Assembly (NCBI GenBank): GCA_903870245.1
Contig: CAIQCB010000056.1
Span: 1 to 50,188 of the forward strand
DNA length: 50,188 nucleotides
From: an uncultured Methylocystaceae bacterium
GTDB lineage: Bacteria > Pseudomonadota > Alphaproteobacteria > Rhizobiales > Beijerinckiaceae
Reading direction: 5' to 3'
A model generated the notes under the pieces. It saw nothing but the letters and a program-made list of their open reading frames with translations. It was not told the origin of the DNA and searched no databases. The position numbers and the translations under genes were made by a program. Shown here one piece after another: positions 24,805-33,697 of the stretch (positions are counted from its first letter, which is position 1; each line of letters begins with the position of its first letter).

Positions 24805-27594
24805 TCAGTAACCGCTGCCGTAACCGCCGCCGGAATTGTTCTGGCCATAGGCGCCGGAGTTGCCGAGTTGGCTGGCGCTGATCCTCGCATCCTTGCCGCC
24901 ATCGAAATCGTATCGGATGCCGGCGAAATAGGTGCGTTGCGGATAGGGGTTCGGATTGACATAGGCCTTGTAGCTGCCGAGGTTGTCGATGCCGACGGTC
25001 GCCGTCCAGTCCTTGGCGAATTTGTAATTCGCCTTGACGTCGAAGAAGAGATAGGCGCTGTCGGTGTTGCCGTAGTTGTTATGGTTGAAGTCGATATTCG
25101 CCAGGGTGACAAACGCTCCGGAAGCGTAGCGCGTGCCGAAAGCGAAAGACATGTCATCCGATGGGGTATAGGTCAGCACCGAGCGAATGCGAATGCGCGG
25201 GATACGCGGATACTGATTGCCGGCGATGAGCGGACCATTTGCGAAACAAACGCCGGGCCAGCAGGGTGGATTGTTGCCGATAACGTTGCCGACAAAATAT
25301 GGCGCCACCGCCTGATTGTTCGCCGTAATATGCGCATCCGTAAAGGTGATGCTGCCCGAGTAATCGAGCCCCTTCACAAGCATATCCCTGGTCACCAGCT
25401 CCGCCTCGACGCCACGGAAGAAAGCCTTGCCGATATTGGCGTTCTGGGACACCACCGTGCCGATGGAGTTGAGCGTCGATTGATTGAAGATAGCGTTCCA
25501 GCGATCTTCCATAAACAGACTGATGCGCGGCTCCAGAAGGCCGACGGCTCCGTTGAAGGCGTCCACCTTTCGATATTTGCCAGTCAGATCGTAGGCGGAA
25601 GACACTTGCGGCTGCAGATTTGGGTTATTGACGACAATCGAGCCCGTTCCGGCGGTATTCTGGAATAATTCGCCCACAGTCGGCATACGATAGGCGCGAC
25701 CAAAAGAACCGCGCAGGTTTATCTCCTTCGTCATCTGGTATTCGACGGCGGCCTTGGGCTGAAAACCGTTTTTCGACGACGTCGGATAGGCGGCGCCAGT
25801 CGCGGTAGCCGGGACAAATTGTGAAAATACCGAATAGGGAGCGTTCGCGCCGGCTGGCAAACTAACGCTATTCAGACCGCCATTGGCGAATTGACCATTA
25901 GAGGCGTTCCAGTAATCGTTGCGAGCGCCCAACGTCACTTTCCAGCTCGGCAACACCTTCCAGACATCCTGCACGTAAACGCTGTTGAGCGCTGTTTTGC
26001 CGCCGCTAAAATTGTAGGTGCCCAGACTGTAGTTACTCGGCCAGAAGGAGGTGTAGGTTTGGTTCTGGTTGAGCGAATACTGGTCGTTATGGGTGCCGAA
26101 AGAAACTTCATGCTTGCCGTAATAATTTCCCTCCGGACGATAGATAAAGCGCGTATCGCCCGTTCTCCAGTAGGTCCCGTCGAGCTGTGTGTTCTGCCCC
26201 GTCGGATTGACAATGAAATTGCGCGGGAAACCTTGCGCATTACGGGCGGTGCTGGGCAAAAACCCGTAATTGGTGGTTTGATTGTTGAAATCTCGCAGAT
26301 AATTGTAGGACGTCAGTGTGAAATCATAGTCGAAGACCCCGCCGCTATCTCGTTTAACGGTGAGCGCGTTCATTGCATGTTGTGCGCCGGCATGAGCAGG
26401 ACGGCTCGCGCCCGCCGCATTAGTGAAGGGCCCGACCTGTAGAAGCGTATTGTTTCCCTGCGTATTGTAGATCGGCACGCCGTTGAGAGTCGTAATCCAG
26501 GCTTCTGAGTTCGTATCCGACATCTGCGTCCAGAAGCCGCCCATATATTCGATACGATCCTTGTCGGTGAAATCGTATGACATTCTGACTTTCGCCAGAT
26601 CCTGCAACTGATGCACGGCGCCGGCGGAGCCTGTGATGACGCGCGGCACGCCATACATGTTGAAATCCTGATACCCGCCAAAGAAGGGAACGCCGCCTGT
26701 TCCCGGCTGCAATTGATTGCCGGAGAAGGTCATGGGCTGGCTGGAGGCGTCGAGGTGATTATAAACCAGGATGTAGCGGAAATCGTTGAGACGATCTCCA
26801 TAGAAAATATTGATATTCCCGTTCAGCGGAACAGAACTGTGGTTATAGAGGCTCCACTGTTGAGCGGCGCCAATGCCGCGAACATGTATTTCCCGCGCAT
26901 CCGGCATCTTGGTGTGCATATTGATCACGCCGCTGACCGAGTTGCCCTGATAGAGCGCGGAAAACGGTCCGTAGATCACGTCGACTCGGTCGATTTCTTC
27001 TGGCGAGACAAAACCCCAACGTGGCGGCGTATTAAAGCTGTTTCCAAGAAGGTTCGAAAGCAGGACGCCGTTAGCGTAAACTAGCGTGTTGGCGCTTTCT
27101 GTCGGGCCGTTTGTGCGCAGGGTGACGATCGCGTTGTTATCGCCAACATAACGTTCACGGATCATGACCGAGGGAAGATATCTGAAGACCTCCGCCGAAG
27201 TCAGAGCGTTCACCGTCTTATTGATGTCCTCGCGGGTGCGGCTCGCGACCACCGCCGGGATATTCGCCGGCACGCCACGCGAAAATGGCGCGGGTTTTGG
27301 CTCAGCGTAGCGATCGACAACAGGCGAAACTGTTGCTGTAGCAACGACCGGCGAGGGACGGGAAACGGGCGCGGGACGCGGCGCGCCGGTCCCTACCCCG
27401 CGACCGCTGCCGGCGTTCGCAACCCGCGCGCCTGTATTGCGGCCGGCTCCGGGATTAGCGGAGGGTTTGCCGCCGCCGCTTCGTGCGCCGCCGACATTGA
27501 TTGTCGGAAGCGCCTGCTGTGCCTCGGCATAGGAAACGCAGGCGAGGCTTAGCGAGAGGAGGGAAACTCCAAGGGCTAGGGATGAGCGTGACAT
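24805..27594 (-). CDS. TonB-dependent outer-membrane receptor
   Basis: 929 residues. Signal peptide of about 25 residues, then ALPTINV, a likely TonB box, then a ~75-residue Gly/Pro/Arg-rich linker, the plug domain (about 110-230, with SAEVFRYLPSVMIRERYVG and VDVIYGPFSALYQGNSVSGV) and a long beta-barrel. The last barrel strand is YFAGIRYDF (ending at residue 897), yet 32 more Gly/Asn/Ser-rich residues follow (ending GGGYGSGY). It imports a ligand that requires proton-motive force; substrate is unknown. Flanking DUF2946-like Cys/His proteins favour a metal or metal complex. No cobalamin riboswitch or siderophore gene was seen nearby. Confidence 0.93.
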   Translation of the reverse strand: MSRSSLALGVSLLSLSLACVSYAEAQQALPTINVGGARSGGGKPSANPGAGRNTGARVANAGSGRGVGTGAPRPAPVSRPSPVVATATVSPVVDRYAEPKPAPFSRGVPANIPAVVASRTREDINKTVNALTSAEVFRYLPSVMIRERYVGDNNAIVTLRTNGPTESANTLVYANGVLLSNLLGNSFNTPPRWGFVSPEEIDRVDVIYGPFSALYQGNSVSGVINMHTKMPDAREIHVRGIGAAQQWSLYNHSSVPLNGNINIFYGDRLNDFRYILVYNHLDASSQPMTFSGNQLQPGTGGVPFFGGYQDFNMYGVPRVITGSAGAVHQLQDLAKVRMSYDFTDKDRIEYMGGFWTQMSDTNSEAWITTLNGVPIYNTQGNNTLLQVGPFTNAAGASRPAHAGAQHAMNALTVKRDSGGVFDYDFTLTSYNYLRDFNNQTTNYGFLPSTARNAQGFPRNFIVNPTGQNTQLDGTYWRTGDTRFIYRPEGNYYGKHEVSFGTHNDQYSLNQNQTYTSFWPSNYSLGTYNFSGGKTALNSVYVQDVWKVLPSWKVTLGARNDYWNASNGQFANGGLNSVSLPAGANAPYSVFSQFVPATATGAAYPTSSKNGFQPKAAVEYQMTKEINLRGSFGRAYRMPTVGELFQNTAGTGSIVVNNPNLQPQVSSAYDLTGKYRKVDAFNGAVGLLEPRISLFMEDRWNAIFNQSTLNSIGTVVSQNANIGKAFFRGVEAELVTRDMLVKGLDYSGSITFTDAHITANNQAVAPYFVGNVIGNNPPCWPGVCFANGPLIAGNQYPRIPRIRIRSVLTYTPSDDMSFAFGTRYASGAFVTLANIDFNHNNYGNTDSAYLFFDVKANYKFAKDWTATVGIDNLGSYKAYVNPNPYPQRTYFAGIRYDFDGGKDARISASQLGNSGAYGQNNSGGGYGSGY

Positions 27595-27780
27595 TTTTTT
27601 GTTCCTGTCAGGACATGGGGCGGCGCGTCGTCTTGCACGAACTCCAAGCGCAAAGCGTGGGGACTCGAGAAACGCACAACGTCGAATTCGGGGCTTGATG
27701 GTTTTGCGCAGGCTTTTTTAGCCTGGGACGCAGAGACTTCCGGGCAATTTGGATAATTTCGCGCCCGGAGCCCTCCTCAT

Positions 27781-28206
27781 TCAGCCCACAGGCGGAGCGG
27801 TAGGACTCCAGTCAGAGAACAAACCCGACGAATGACTTAGCAACGGCCCCTGCCGCCAAAGCGCAAGTATCCTCGGCGGATTTTCGAGCCTGGGGGTCAA
27901 CAACGCGACAACCGTGCCCAAAAAACCCGGATCATTGAGCATATTCAGGCGTGATTTGCCCGAGCAAACAAAGCAACACTCCATGTGATGCGCATGGGCG
28001 TCTTGCGGTGCGCCGTTTTCATGATCCTGATTGCAGTGAGGGCCCAAAACCACGAGGGCGAATGACCTTGGCGCCATATCGGGGTTTTTCCCGATCGCCG
28101 ACGCCATGCCGAGAAAGCCGAAACCCTTCATCGCCAGAAAGCAGAGCATCGCTACCGCAAAAAATTTGCGGTTCGTGCGAATCAAATTTGCTAATGACGA
28201 TTTCAT
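27781..28206 (-). CDS. DUF2946-like small exported Cys/His protein (copy B)
   Basis: 141 residues from the ATG at 28206; the frame runs up to 28278 but the extra 24 residues lack a family look. A hydrophobic segment (about 14-36, KFFAVAMLCFLAMKGFGFLG) precedes HCNQDHENGAPQDAHAHHME and then CCFVCSG, a His-rich/Cys cluster, and the end reads FSDWSPTAPP, as in DUF2946-type proteins. A metal-binding or metal-sensing role is inferred from composition and position. First gene of the minus-strand block, 186 bases ahead of the TonB receptor; a CAGGCT/AGCCTG repeat around a T-run near 27710-27726 lies between them. Confidence 0.6.
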   Translation of the reverse strand: MKSSLANLIRTNRKFFAVAMLCFLAMKGFGFLGMASAIGKNPDMAPRSFALVVLGPHCNQDHENGAPQDAHAHHMECCFVCSGKSRLNMLNDPGFLGTVVALLTPRLENPPRILALWRQGPLLSHSSGLFSDWSPTAPPVG

Positions 28207-28496
28207 AAAGTCAGGATGAAAAGCTGACCTGCTCTGGTCAACGGATAAGCAAAGCAAGGATCTAACTACGTCGTTCAATGTTGCAAAGAAGATACGCCAT
28301 TACGGCGAAACATGGACAAACGCGGCGAAATCATGTCGCGATCCCGCTGCGCCTTTTTTTTGACGCATCCGTAAACCGGGTTCCGCTCCAAAAAAATTGG
28401 CCCGAATCAATAAATAAAAACAGGCGCGCGCAATCCACAGTTGCGTCTCGGCCGCCGGATCTTCTCCAAAGGCTCTCCTGCCCTACATGTTGTCTC

Positions 28497-28889
28497 ATGT
28501 ATTCAGCGACCACAAATAACATCCGCGTGACGGCCCTGCCGGATTACCTGCCCGACCGTTCCGACCCTGAGCAGGGCCGCTACTTCTGGGCCTATACAAT
28601 TGAAATCGCCAATCTCGGAACCAGTCGCGTACAATTAATGTCACGCCATTGGGTCATCATCGACTCCTGCGGTCGTCGCGAAGAAGTTCGCGGTCCCGGA
28701 GTAGTTGGCGAGCAGCCGGTGCTTGAGCCGGGGGAGTGTTTCCGTTACGCCTCCGGCTGTCCGCTATCCGCGCCCTCGGGCATCATGCAGGGCGCTTACC
28801 GCATGATCGATGAGTCAGGCGCAGCCTTCGATGTCGAGATACCGGCTTTTTCCCTCGACAGCCCTCACGCCAACCCGACGCTGAACTGA
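28497..28889 (+). CDS. apaG: ApaG domain protein
   Basis: 130 residues from the ATG at 28497; the upstream open frame to 28278 is intergenic sequence. ApaG proteins have a fibronectin-like fold. This one has the core YFWAYTIEIANLGTSRVQL, SRHWVIIDSCGRREEVRGPG and VGEQPVLEPGECFRYASGCP, including the conserved GPGVVGEQP loop. Mutants in enterobacteria show cobalt/magnesium phenotypes, but the molecular role is unsettled. Its stop overlaps the argE start (TGATGA). Being near metZ and dcd is usual in rhizobia; here it is 6.5 kb from metZ. Confidence 0.93.
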   Translation: MYSATTNNIRVTALPDYLPDRSDPEQGRYFWAYTIEIANLGTSRVQLMSRHWVIIDSCGRREEVRGPGVVGEQPVLEPGECFRYASGCPLSAPSGIMQGAYRMIDESGAAFDVEIPAFSLDSPHANPTLN

Positions 28890-30046
28890 TGACAGCCCTC
28901 GAACGCGCCATCGAAATGACCAGCCAACTTGTCGCCTTCGACACCGAGAGCGCCAAAACCAATTTGCCGCTCATCGATTTTGTTGAAAACTACCTGAAGG
29001 AACAACAGGTTCCGTATAAGCGAGCGCCAAACGCCGCTGGCGACAAGGCGGCGATCTTCGCCACCATCGGGCCCGATGCGCCGGGAGGCGTATTGCTTTC
29101 GGGCCATACGGACGTCGTGCCTGTCGCCGGACAGGACTGGAGCGGCGATCCTTTCGTGCTGAGGCGTATGCGGGATCGCCTGTATGGCCGTGGCGCAGTC
29201 GATATGAAGGGCTTCGGCGCGGTCTGTCTCGCGATGATTCCAGAATTCAGACAGGCCCGACTGACCCGACCAATTCATATTCTGCTGAGTTACGACGAGG
29301 AGACGACCTGTCGCGGTCCGCTTGATCTTATCGCACGACTCGGCGTCGATCTGCCCAAACCGGCGGCGGTGATCGTTGGCGAGCCCACCTCCATGCAGGT
29401 CGCCGACGCCCACAAAAGCGTCACGACGTTCGTGACGCGGGTGACCGGTTTCGAAATCCACTCAGCCAACCTTCATCGCGGCGTCAGCGCGGTCCATGTA
29501 GCCTGTCAACTTGTCTGTGAGCTTGAGCGCATCGGCGCCGATCTGCAAGCCGCGGGCGATCCGTCCGGCCGTTTCGATCCGCCTTGGAGCAGCGTGCATA
29601 TTGGCGTGATTCATGGCGGAACGGCGCGCAACATTGTCGCCGGAAACTGCGCCTTCGAATGGGAAGTGCGTGGATTGCCGGGAACTCGTGGAGCGCTTGT
29701 CCGGGACAGGTTGGAGGCATACGCCGACGAGCTGCGGCGAACCCGTTTCGCCGGATTCCCCCACGCCGGGATCGAGACCGTCATCGAAAATGAAGTGCCG
29801 GGCCTCTCGCCCGAGCCCGGATCGCCCGCGGAAACGCTCGCCCTGCGACTGGCCCGTCGCAACGAGACGATTGCGGTCCCCTACGCGACCGAGGCCGGGC
29901 ATTTTCAGCAGGCGGGCGTTCCGACTGTCGTCTGCGGACCAGGACGCATCGACCAGGCCCATCAGCCCGACGAATATATTGAAATCGAACAAATTTCCGC
30001 CTGCGTTGACTTTATGCGCCGGCTAGCGGCGGAATTGTCTGCCTGA
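28889..30046 (+). CDS. argE: Acetylornithine deacetylase
   Basis: 385 residues, M20-type di-zinc hydrolase that removes the acetyl group from N-acetylornithine in arginine synthesis. The metal site is visible: His73 and Asp75 in SGHTDVVP, Asp105 in GRGAVDMKGF, the catalytic Glu pair in SYDEETTCRG (137-138), a Glu in VGEPTSM and the late His in QAHQPDEY. The dimerisation (lid) domain begins near 180 with DAHKSV. Related M20 deacylases such as DapE cannot be fully excluded, but length and motifs fit ArgE. Coupled to apaG by a one-base overlap. Confidence 0.9.
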   Translation: MTALERAIEMTSQLVAFDTESAKTNLPLIDFVENYLKEQQVPYKRAPNAAGDKAAIFATIGPDAPGGVLLSGHTDVVPVAGQDWSGDPFVLRRMRDRLYGRGAVDMKGFGAVCLAMIPEFRQARLTRPIHILLSYDEETTCRGPLDLIARLGVDLPKPAAVIVGEPTSMQVADAHKSVTTFVTRVTGFEIHSANLHRGVSAVHVACQLVCELERIGADLQAAGDPSGRFDPPWSSVHIGVIHGGTARNIVAGNCAFEWEVRGLPGTRGALVRDRLEAYADELRRTRFAGFPHAGIETVIENEVPGLSPEPGSPAETLALRLARRNETIAVPYATEAGHFQQAGVPTVVCGPGRIDQAHQPDEYIEIEQISACVDFMRRLAAELSA

Positions 30047-30049
30047 GGT

Positions 30050-30304
30050 TCAGCACACCCAGACCCATTGGTCATAAAACCAACGCCAGCAGCCGCCCCG
30101 GTAGACCGGTAAAAAGCCGCCATGGATCAGAGCATCGGTTTCGCCATGGCGCGAGGCTCCGGAGAGCGCAGGGTCTTCCCGCCAGTTGCGGCAACAGCCC
30201 TCCCCGCCTTTCCTGCGATCTGCGTTTTCGAGATCTGCGGCGAGCGCGGAGACCGCCAGCAGGGTCGACATGATCACCATTGTACATACGATCGCCCTTC
30301 GCAT
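30050..30304 (-). CDS. Small exported Cys/Trp-rich protein, unrecognised
   Basis: 84 residues on the minus strand, ATG at 30304 after a GGGAGAC patch. An N-terminal signal peptide (to about Ala23, SALAADLEN) precedes a short mature part of about 60 residues with two adjacent cysteines (EGCCRNW) and a C-terminus rich in tryptophan between two cysteines (GCWRWFYDQWVWVC). No family was recognised. It converges with argE, with 3 bases between the stops. Because the end of the protein is the last Cys, a disulfide from Cys36/37 to the C-terminal pair is plausible. Confidence 0.55.
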   Translation of the reverse strand: MRRAIVCTMVIMSTLLAVSALAADLENADRRKGGEGCCRNWREDPALSGASRHGETDALIHGGFLPVYRGGCWRWFYDQWVWVC

Positions 30305-30478
30305 GCCTTGTCTCCCGCGCCCCTCGCCGCCCTGAATGGGGCAAGTTTATGCGCCGGAGCCTGTCCGAAGGCGCCCCGCGCCATTGCTTTCGCGAGGTGA
30401 GCGGCTATAGTCCGCGCCCATTCAAACGCCCCGCCGGCGGCTTGACGCGCGGCCGGCTCTCCAACACGAGACAGTGCT

Positions 30479-30934
30479 ATGAACCTGATTCCGGAAGCGA
30501 TGGCGCAAACTCCCCAGCCGACGCCGCCGGCGCCCCCGGCGGCCCCGGCCGCAGTTCCGGAGGCTCCGACTTCCTCGGGCTCCCTCGCGCCCGGCGGGCC
30601 GGTTGATCCAACAGCCCCGCCCCCCCCAACCTTGCCGGAAATGTTTTCTCAGCTGGTGCCGATCTTTGTCGTGATGGGCATCGTTTATATTCTCGTGATC
30701 CGTCCGAGAGCGCGTCGTGAGCGCGAGCAACTCTCCGCCCTGCGCAATGTGCGCCGCGGGGACACTGTGGTCACGAATGGCGGTATCGTCGGCAAGGTTA
30801 CGAAATCGATCGACGACAATGATGTCGAGGTCGAAATCGCCCCCAACGTTCGCATCAGACTGGCGCGGGCCAACATCACCGAGGTTCGCGCCAAGGGTGA
30901 GCCTGTGAAGGATACGCCGTCGACGAAACCCTGA
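30479..30934 (+). CDS. yajC: Preprotein translocase subunit YajC with Pro-rich N-terminal extension
   Basis: 151 residues against about 110 for E. coli YajC. The core is one membrane segment (about 58-78, LVPIFVVMGIVYILVIRPRA) followed by the cytoplasmic domain with RRGDTVVTNGGIVGKVTKS and VEIAPNVRIRLARANI. The first 50 residues are an unusual Pro/Ala-rich stretch (PQPTPPAPPAAPAA) on the periplasmic side. YajC associates with SecDF and YidC at the Sec translocon. First gene of yajC-secD-secF; about 100 bases to secD. Confidence 0.93.
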   Translation: MNLIPEAMAQTPQPTPPAPPAAPAAVPEAPTSSGSLAPGGPVDPTAPPPPTLPEMFSQLVPIFVVMGIVYILVIRPRARREREQLSALRNVRRGDTVVTNGGIVGKVTKSIDDNDVEVEIAPNVRIRLARANITEVRAKGEPVKDTPSTKP

Positions 30935-31032
30935 GTCCACGATGCGGTCACGCGCCAGACATATCGACCTTCCTGGCGCGCGACGCGCTACACGCCCCTC
31001 ACGCCGGCCATAGCTGAAAGAATAACGCGACG

Positions 31033-32625
31033 ATGCTCCGATTCTCGAAGTGGAAAACCTTCGCCATCATGCTGATGACGCTCGCTGCGGTCTTCGTGGT
31101 GGCGCCAAGCATGTTGACGCCGGCGCATTACGAAGCATTGAAGTCGCACCTGCCGTCCTGGCTGACGCCGCCCACGATTGTGCTGGGCCTCGACCTTCAG
31201 GGCGGCTCGCATGTGATGCTTGAAGTCGACAAGACCGACATCATCAACACCCAGGTGAAAAACCTGCGAGACGACGTGCGGCGCATCCTTCGCGAGGAAA
31301 AGGTCGGCATCACCGGAGGCATTGGCGCGACGGCGCGCGGCGTGCAACTGCGTGTCGCGGATGCGGCGGATCGAGAGAAAATCCTGCCCAAACTGCGACT
31401 GCTGCGTAACGGCTTCAGCGCGCGACTCACAGGCGGACAGTCGCCGCTTGAGGTTGAGGACGCCGGCGACGGATTGATCCGCATCACGGTCACCGATGTC
31501 GGCGTTACCGACAAGATGCGCCATGCCGTCGATCAGTCGATCGAAGTGATCCGTCGTCGTGTCGATGCGCTTGGCACCCGCGAACCCTCAATCCAGCGTG
31601 AGGGCGATGACCGGGTCATCGTTCAGGTGCCCGGCCTGCAGGATCCCGAACAGCTCAAGACAATCCTCGGACAAACCGCCAAACTGGAGTTCCGTCTTGT
31701 CGCCGAACCAGGTCAAAACCCGACCGAGACCGAGGAACTCGATCAGCAGGACGGCGCCGGAAAAGTCGCCGTTGAAAAGCAGGTGATGGTTCAGGGCGAG
31801 GATCTCACTGACGCCCAACCCGGTTTTGATCAGCAGCGTAGCGGCGAACCGGTGGTTAACTTCCGCTTCAATATCCGAGGCGCGCAACGCTTCGGCGAGG
31901 TGACATCGAAGAACGTCGGTCGACTCTTCGCTATCGTGCTTGATAACAAGGTGATTTCGGCGCCGCGGATTCTGACGCCGATCACCGGTGGCTCGGGGCA
32001 GATTTCCGGTCGTTTTTCCGTCGAGGAAGCCAACAACCTCTCGATCCTGCTGCGCGCGGGCGCCCTGCCCGCCAAGCTGAACATCGTCGAGGAACGCACC
32101 GTCGGCCCCGGTCTCGGTCAGGACTCGATCGACGCCGGCAAGCGCGCCGCCTATGTCGGCGCTGGACTCGTCGTGCTTTACATGCTGATCACTTATGGGG
32201 TGTTCGGGGTCTTCGCTAATCTGGCCCTGTTTGTCCATATCGCCTTCATTTTCGCTGGTCTTGTGCTGCTTGGATCGACTTTGACTCTGCCCGGCATCGC
32301 CGGCATCGTATTGACGATCGGCATGGCCGTCGATTCCAACGTGCTGATCTACGAGCGTATCCGCGAAGAACATCACGCGGGACGCTCGATCCTCGCGTCA
32401 CTCGACGCCGGCTTCAACCGCGCCTTCGCGACCATCGTCGACTCCAACGTCACCATGTTCGTCGCTGCGGCGATCCTCTATTTTTTGGGCACCGGACCGG
32501 TGCGCGGTTTCGCAGTGTCGCTGGCGCTGGGCATTCTCACGACCATTGTCACCGCCGTGACCATGACGCGCATGATGATCGCAGTCTGGTACCACTATGC
32601 GCGTCCGACGCGCCTGCCGATCTGA
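31033..32625 (+). CDS. secD: Protein translocase subunit SecD
   Basis: 530 residues. SecD uses the proton gradient with SecF to pull exported proteins through SecYEG. There is an N-terminal membrane segment, the large periplasmic domain beginning GLDLQGGSHVMLEVD, the VIEVIRRRVDALGTREPSIQ element, and a C-terminal six-helix RND-type bundle with GIVLTIGMAVDSNVLIYERIREE, whose conserved Asp is part of the proton pathway. Between yajC and secF on one strand, 16 bases before secF. Confidence 0.96.
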   Translation: MLRFSKWKTFAIMLMTLAAVFVVAPSMLTPAHYEALKSHLPSWLTPPTIVLGLDLQGGSHVMLEVDKTDIINTQVKNLRDDVRRILREEKVGITGGIGATARGVQLRVADAADREKILPKLRLLRNGFSARLTGGQSPLEVEDAGDGLIRITVTDVGVTDKMRHAVDQSIEVIRRRVDALGTREPSIQREGDDRVIVQVPGLQDPEQLKTILGQTAKLEFRLVAEPGQNPTETEELDQQDGAGKVAVEKQVMVQGEDLTDAQPGFDQQRSGEPVVNFRFNIRGAQRFGEVTSKNVGRLFAIVLDNKVISAPRILTPITGGSGQISGRFSVEEANNLSILLRAGALPAKLNIVEERTVGPGLGQDSIDAGKRAAYVGAGLVVLYMLITYGVFGVFANLALFVHIAFIFAGLVLLGSTLTLPGIAGIVLTIGMAVDSNVLIYERIREEHHAGRSILASLDAGFNRAFATIVDSNVTMFVAAAILYFLGTGPVRGFAVSLALGILTTIVTAVTMTRMMIAVWYHYARPTRLPI

Positions 32626-32641
32626 AGAGGCGGAACACACG

Positions 32642-33697
32642 ATGAAACTCCTGCGCCTCGCTCCGGAGAACACCAAATTCCCCTTCATGCGCTTCCGGCG
32701 CGTGAGCTATCCTTTCTCGGCCCTGCTATCGCTGATCGCGGTCGCGCTGTTCATCTTCAAGGGGATGAATTTCGGCATCGACTTCGCCGGCGGCACGGTC
32801 ATCGAATTGCGCGCCAAGAGCGGATACGCGGAAGTCGGAGCGCTGCGCACTCTTGGCGAAAGCCTCAAGCTCGGCGACATTGAGGTGCAGGGCTTTGGCA
32901 ACCCCGCCGATGCGACGCTGCGATTCGGCCTGCAACCCGGAGGCGATGTCGCCCAGCAAGCGGCAGTAGAAAAGGTTCGCGGCGCAGTCGGCGCCGATTA
33001 TGACCTCCGCCGCGTTGAGGTTGTTGGCCCGCGCGTTTCCAATGAGCTCGTGCAATCCGGCACGCTGGGCGTCGTTTTGTCGATCATCGCCGTGCTAAGC
33101 TATCTTTGGTTTCGCTTCGAGTGGCAGTTTGCAGTCGGAGCTGTGATCGCCACCATGCACGACTTGCTGCTCACGGTCGGCTTCTTCTCGATCACCCAAC
33201 TCGAATTCAACACAACCTCGATCGCCGCCATTTTGACCATCGTCGGATATTCGCTCAACGAAACCGTCGTCGTTCTCGATCGTATTCGCGAAAACATGCG
33301 TAAATACAAGAAAATGTCTACGGCTCAGATGATCGATATGTCGATCAACGCCGTATTGCCGCGCACAATCATGACAGCAACCACCGTGATGCTGGCGCTG
33401 CTGGCGCTGGTGGTTTTCGGCGGTCAGGTTATCCGTTCGTTCTCGCTGGCGATGATCTGGGGCATTTTCGTCGCAACCTATTCCTCGATCTTCATCTGCT
33501 CTCCGATGTTGATATACCTCGGCCTCCGCAATGAAGAAGGCGACCGCCTTGCGGCCAGGCCTGAGGCCGAGGCAACCAGTCTGCCGGCCTCGACATTGCC
33601 GTTGCTGGAAACCGGCGTCGCCGAGCCGCCGAAACGCCCCCCGCCGACGCGTAAAACAAGCGGTCGTGCGAACGCCGCGCGTTCGAGACGTTCTTGA
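32642..33697 (+). CDS. secF: Protein translocase subunit SecF
   Basis: 351 residues from the ATG at 32642; an in-frame GTG/ATG further upstream (32597) lies inside secD. Six membrane helices with the N-terminal INFGIDFAGGT-type segment (NFGIDFAGGTVIELR), the conserved GYSLNETVVVLDRIREN and the VMLALLALVVFGG segment. Partner of SecD. The C-terminal 40 residues are an Ala/Pro/Arg-rich cytoplasmic tail (PPKRPPPTRKTSGRANAA). The stop overlaps the TTG start of the next gene (TTGA), so the operon continues. Confidence 0.95.
   Translation: MKLLRLAPENTKFPFMRFRRVSYPFSALLSLIAVALFIFKGMNFGIDFAGGTVIELRAKSGYAEVGALRTLGESLKLGDIEVQGFGNPADATLRFGLQPGGDVAQQAAVEKVRGAVGADYDLRRVEVVGPRVSNELVQSGTLGVVLSIIAVLSYLWFRFEWQFAVGAVIATMHDLLLTVGFFSITQLEFNTTSIAAILTIVGYSLNETVVVLDRIRENMRKYKKMSTAQMIDMSINAVLPRTIMTATTVMLALLALVVFGGQVIRSFSLAMIWGIFVATYSSIFICSPMLIYLGLRNEEGDRLAARPEAEATSLPASTLPLLETGVAEPPKRPPPTRKTSGRANAARSRRS

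Noticed and set aside
24569-26700. Several 100-270-codon plus-strand frames across the TonB receptor and barrel genes
   Set aside because: No start signals or motifs; the minus-strand genes are full-length with signal peptides.
27595-27780. Cobalamin riboswitch ahead of the TonB receptor
   Set aside because: No B12-box-like sequence was found in this gap or upstream of the block.
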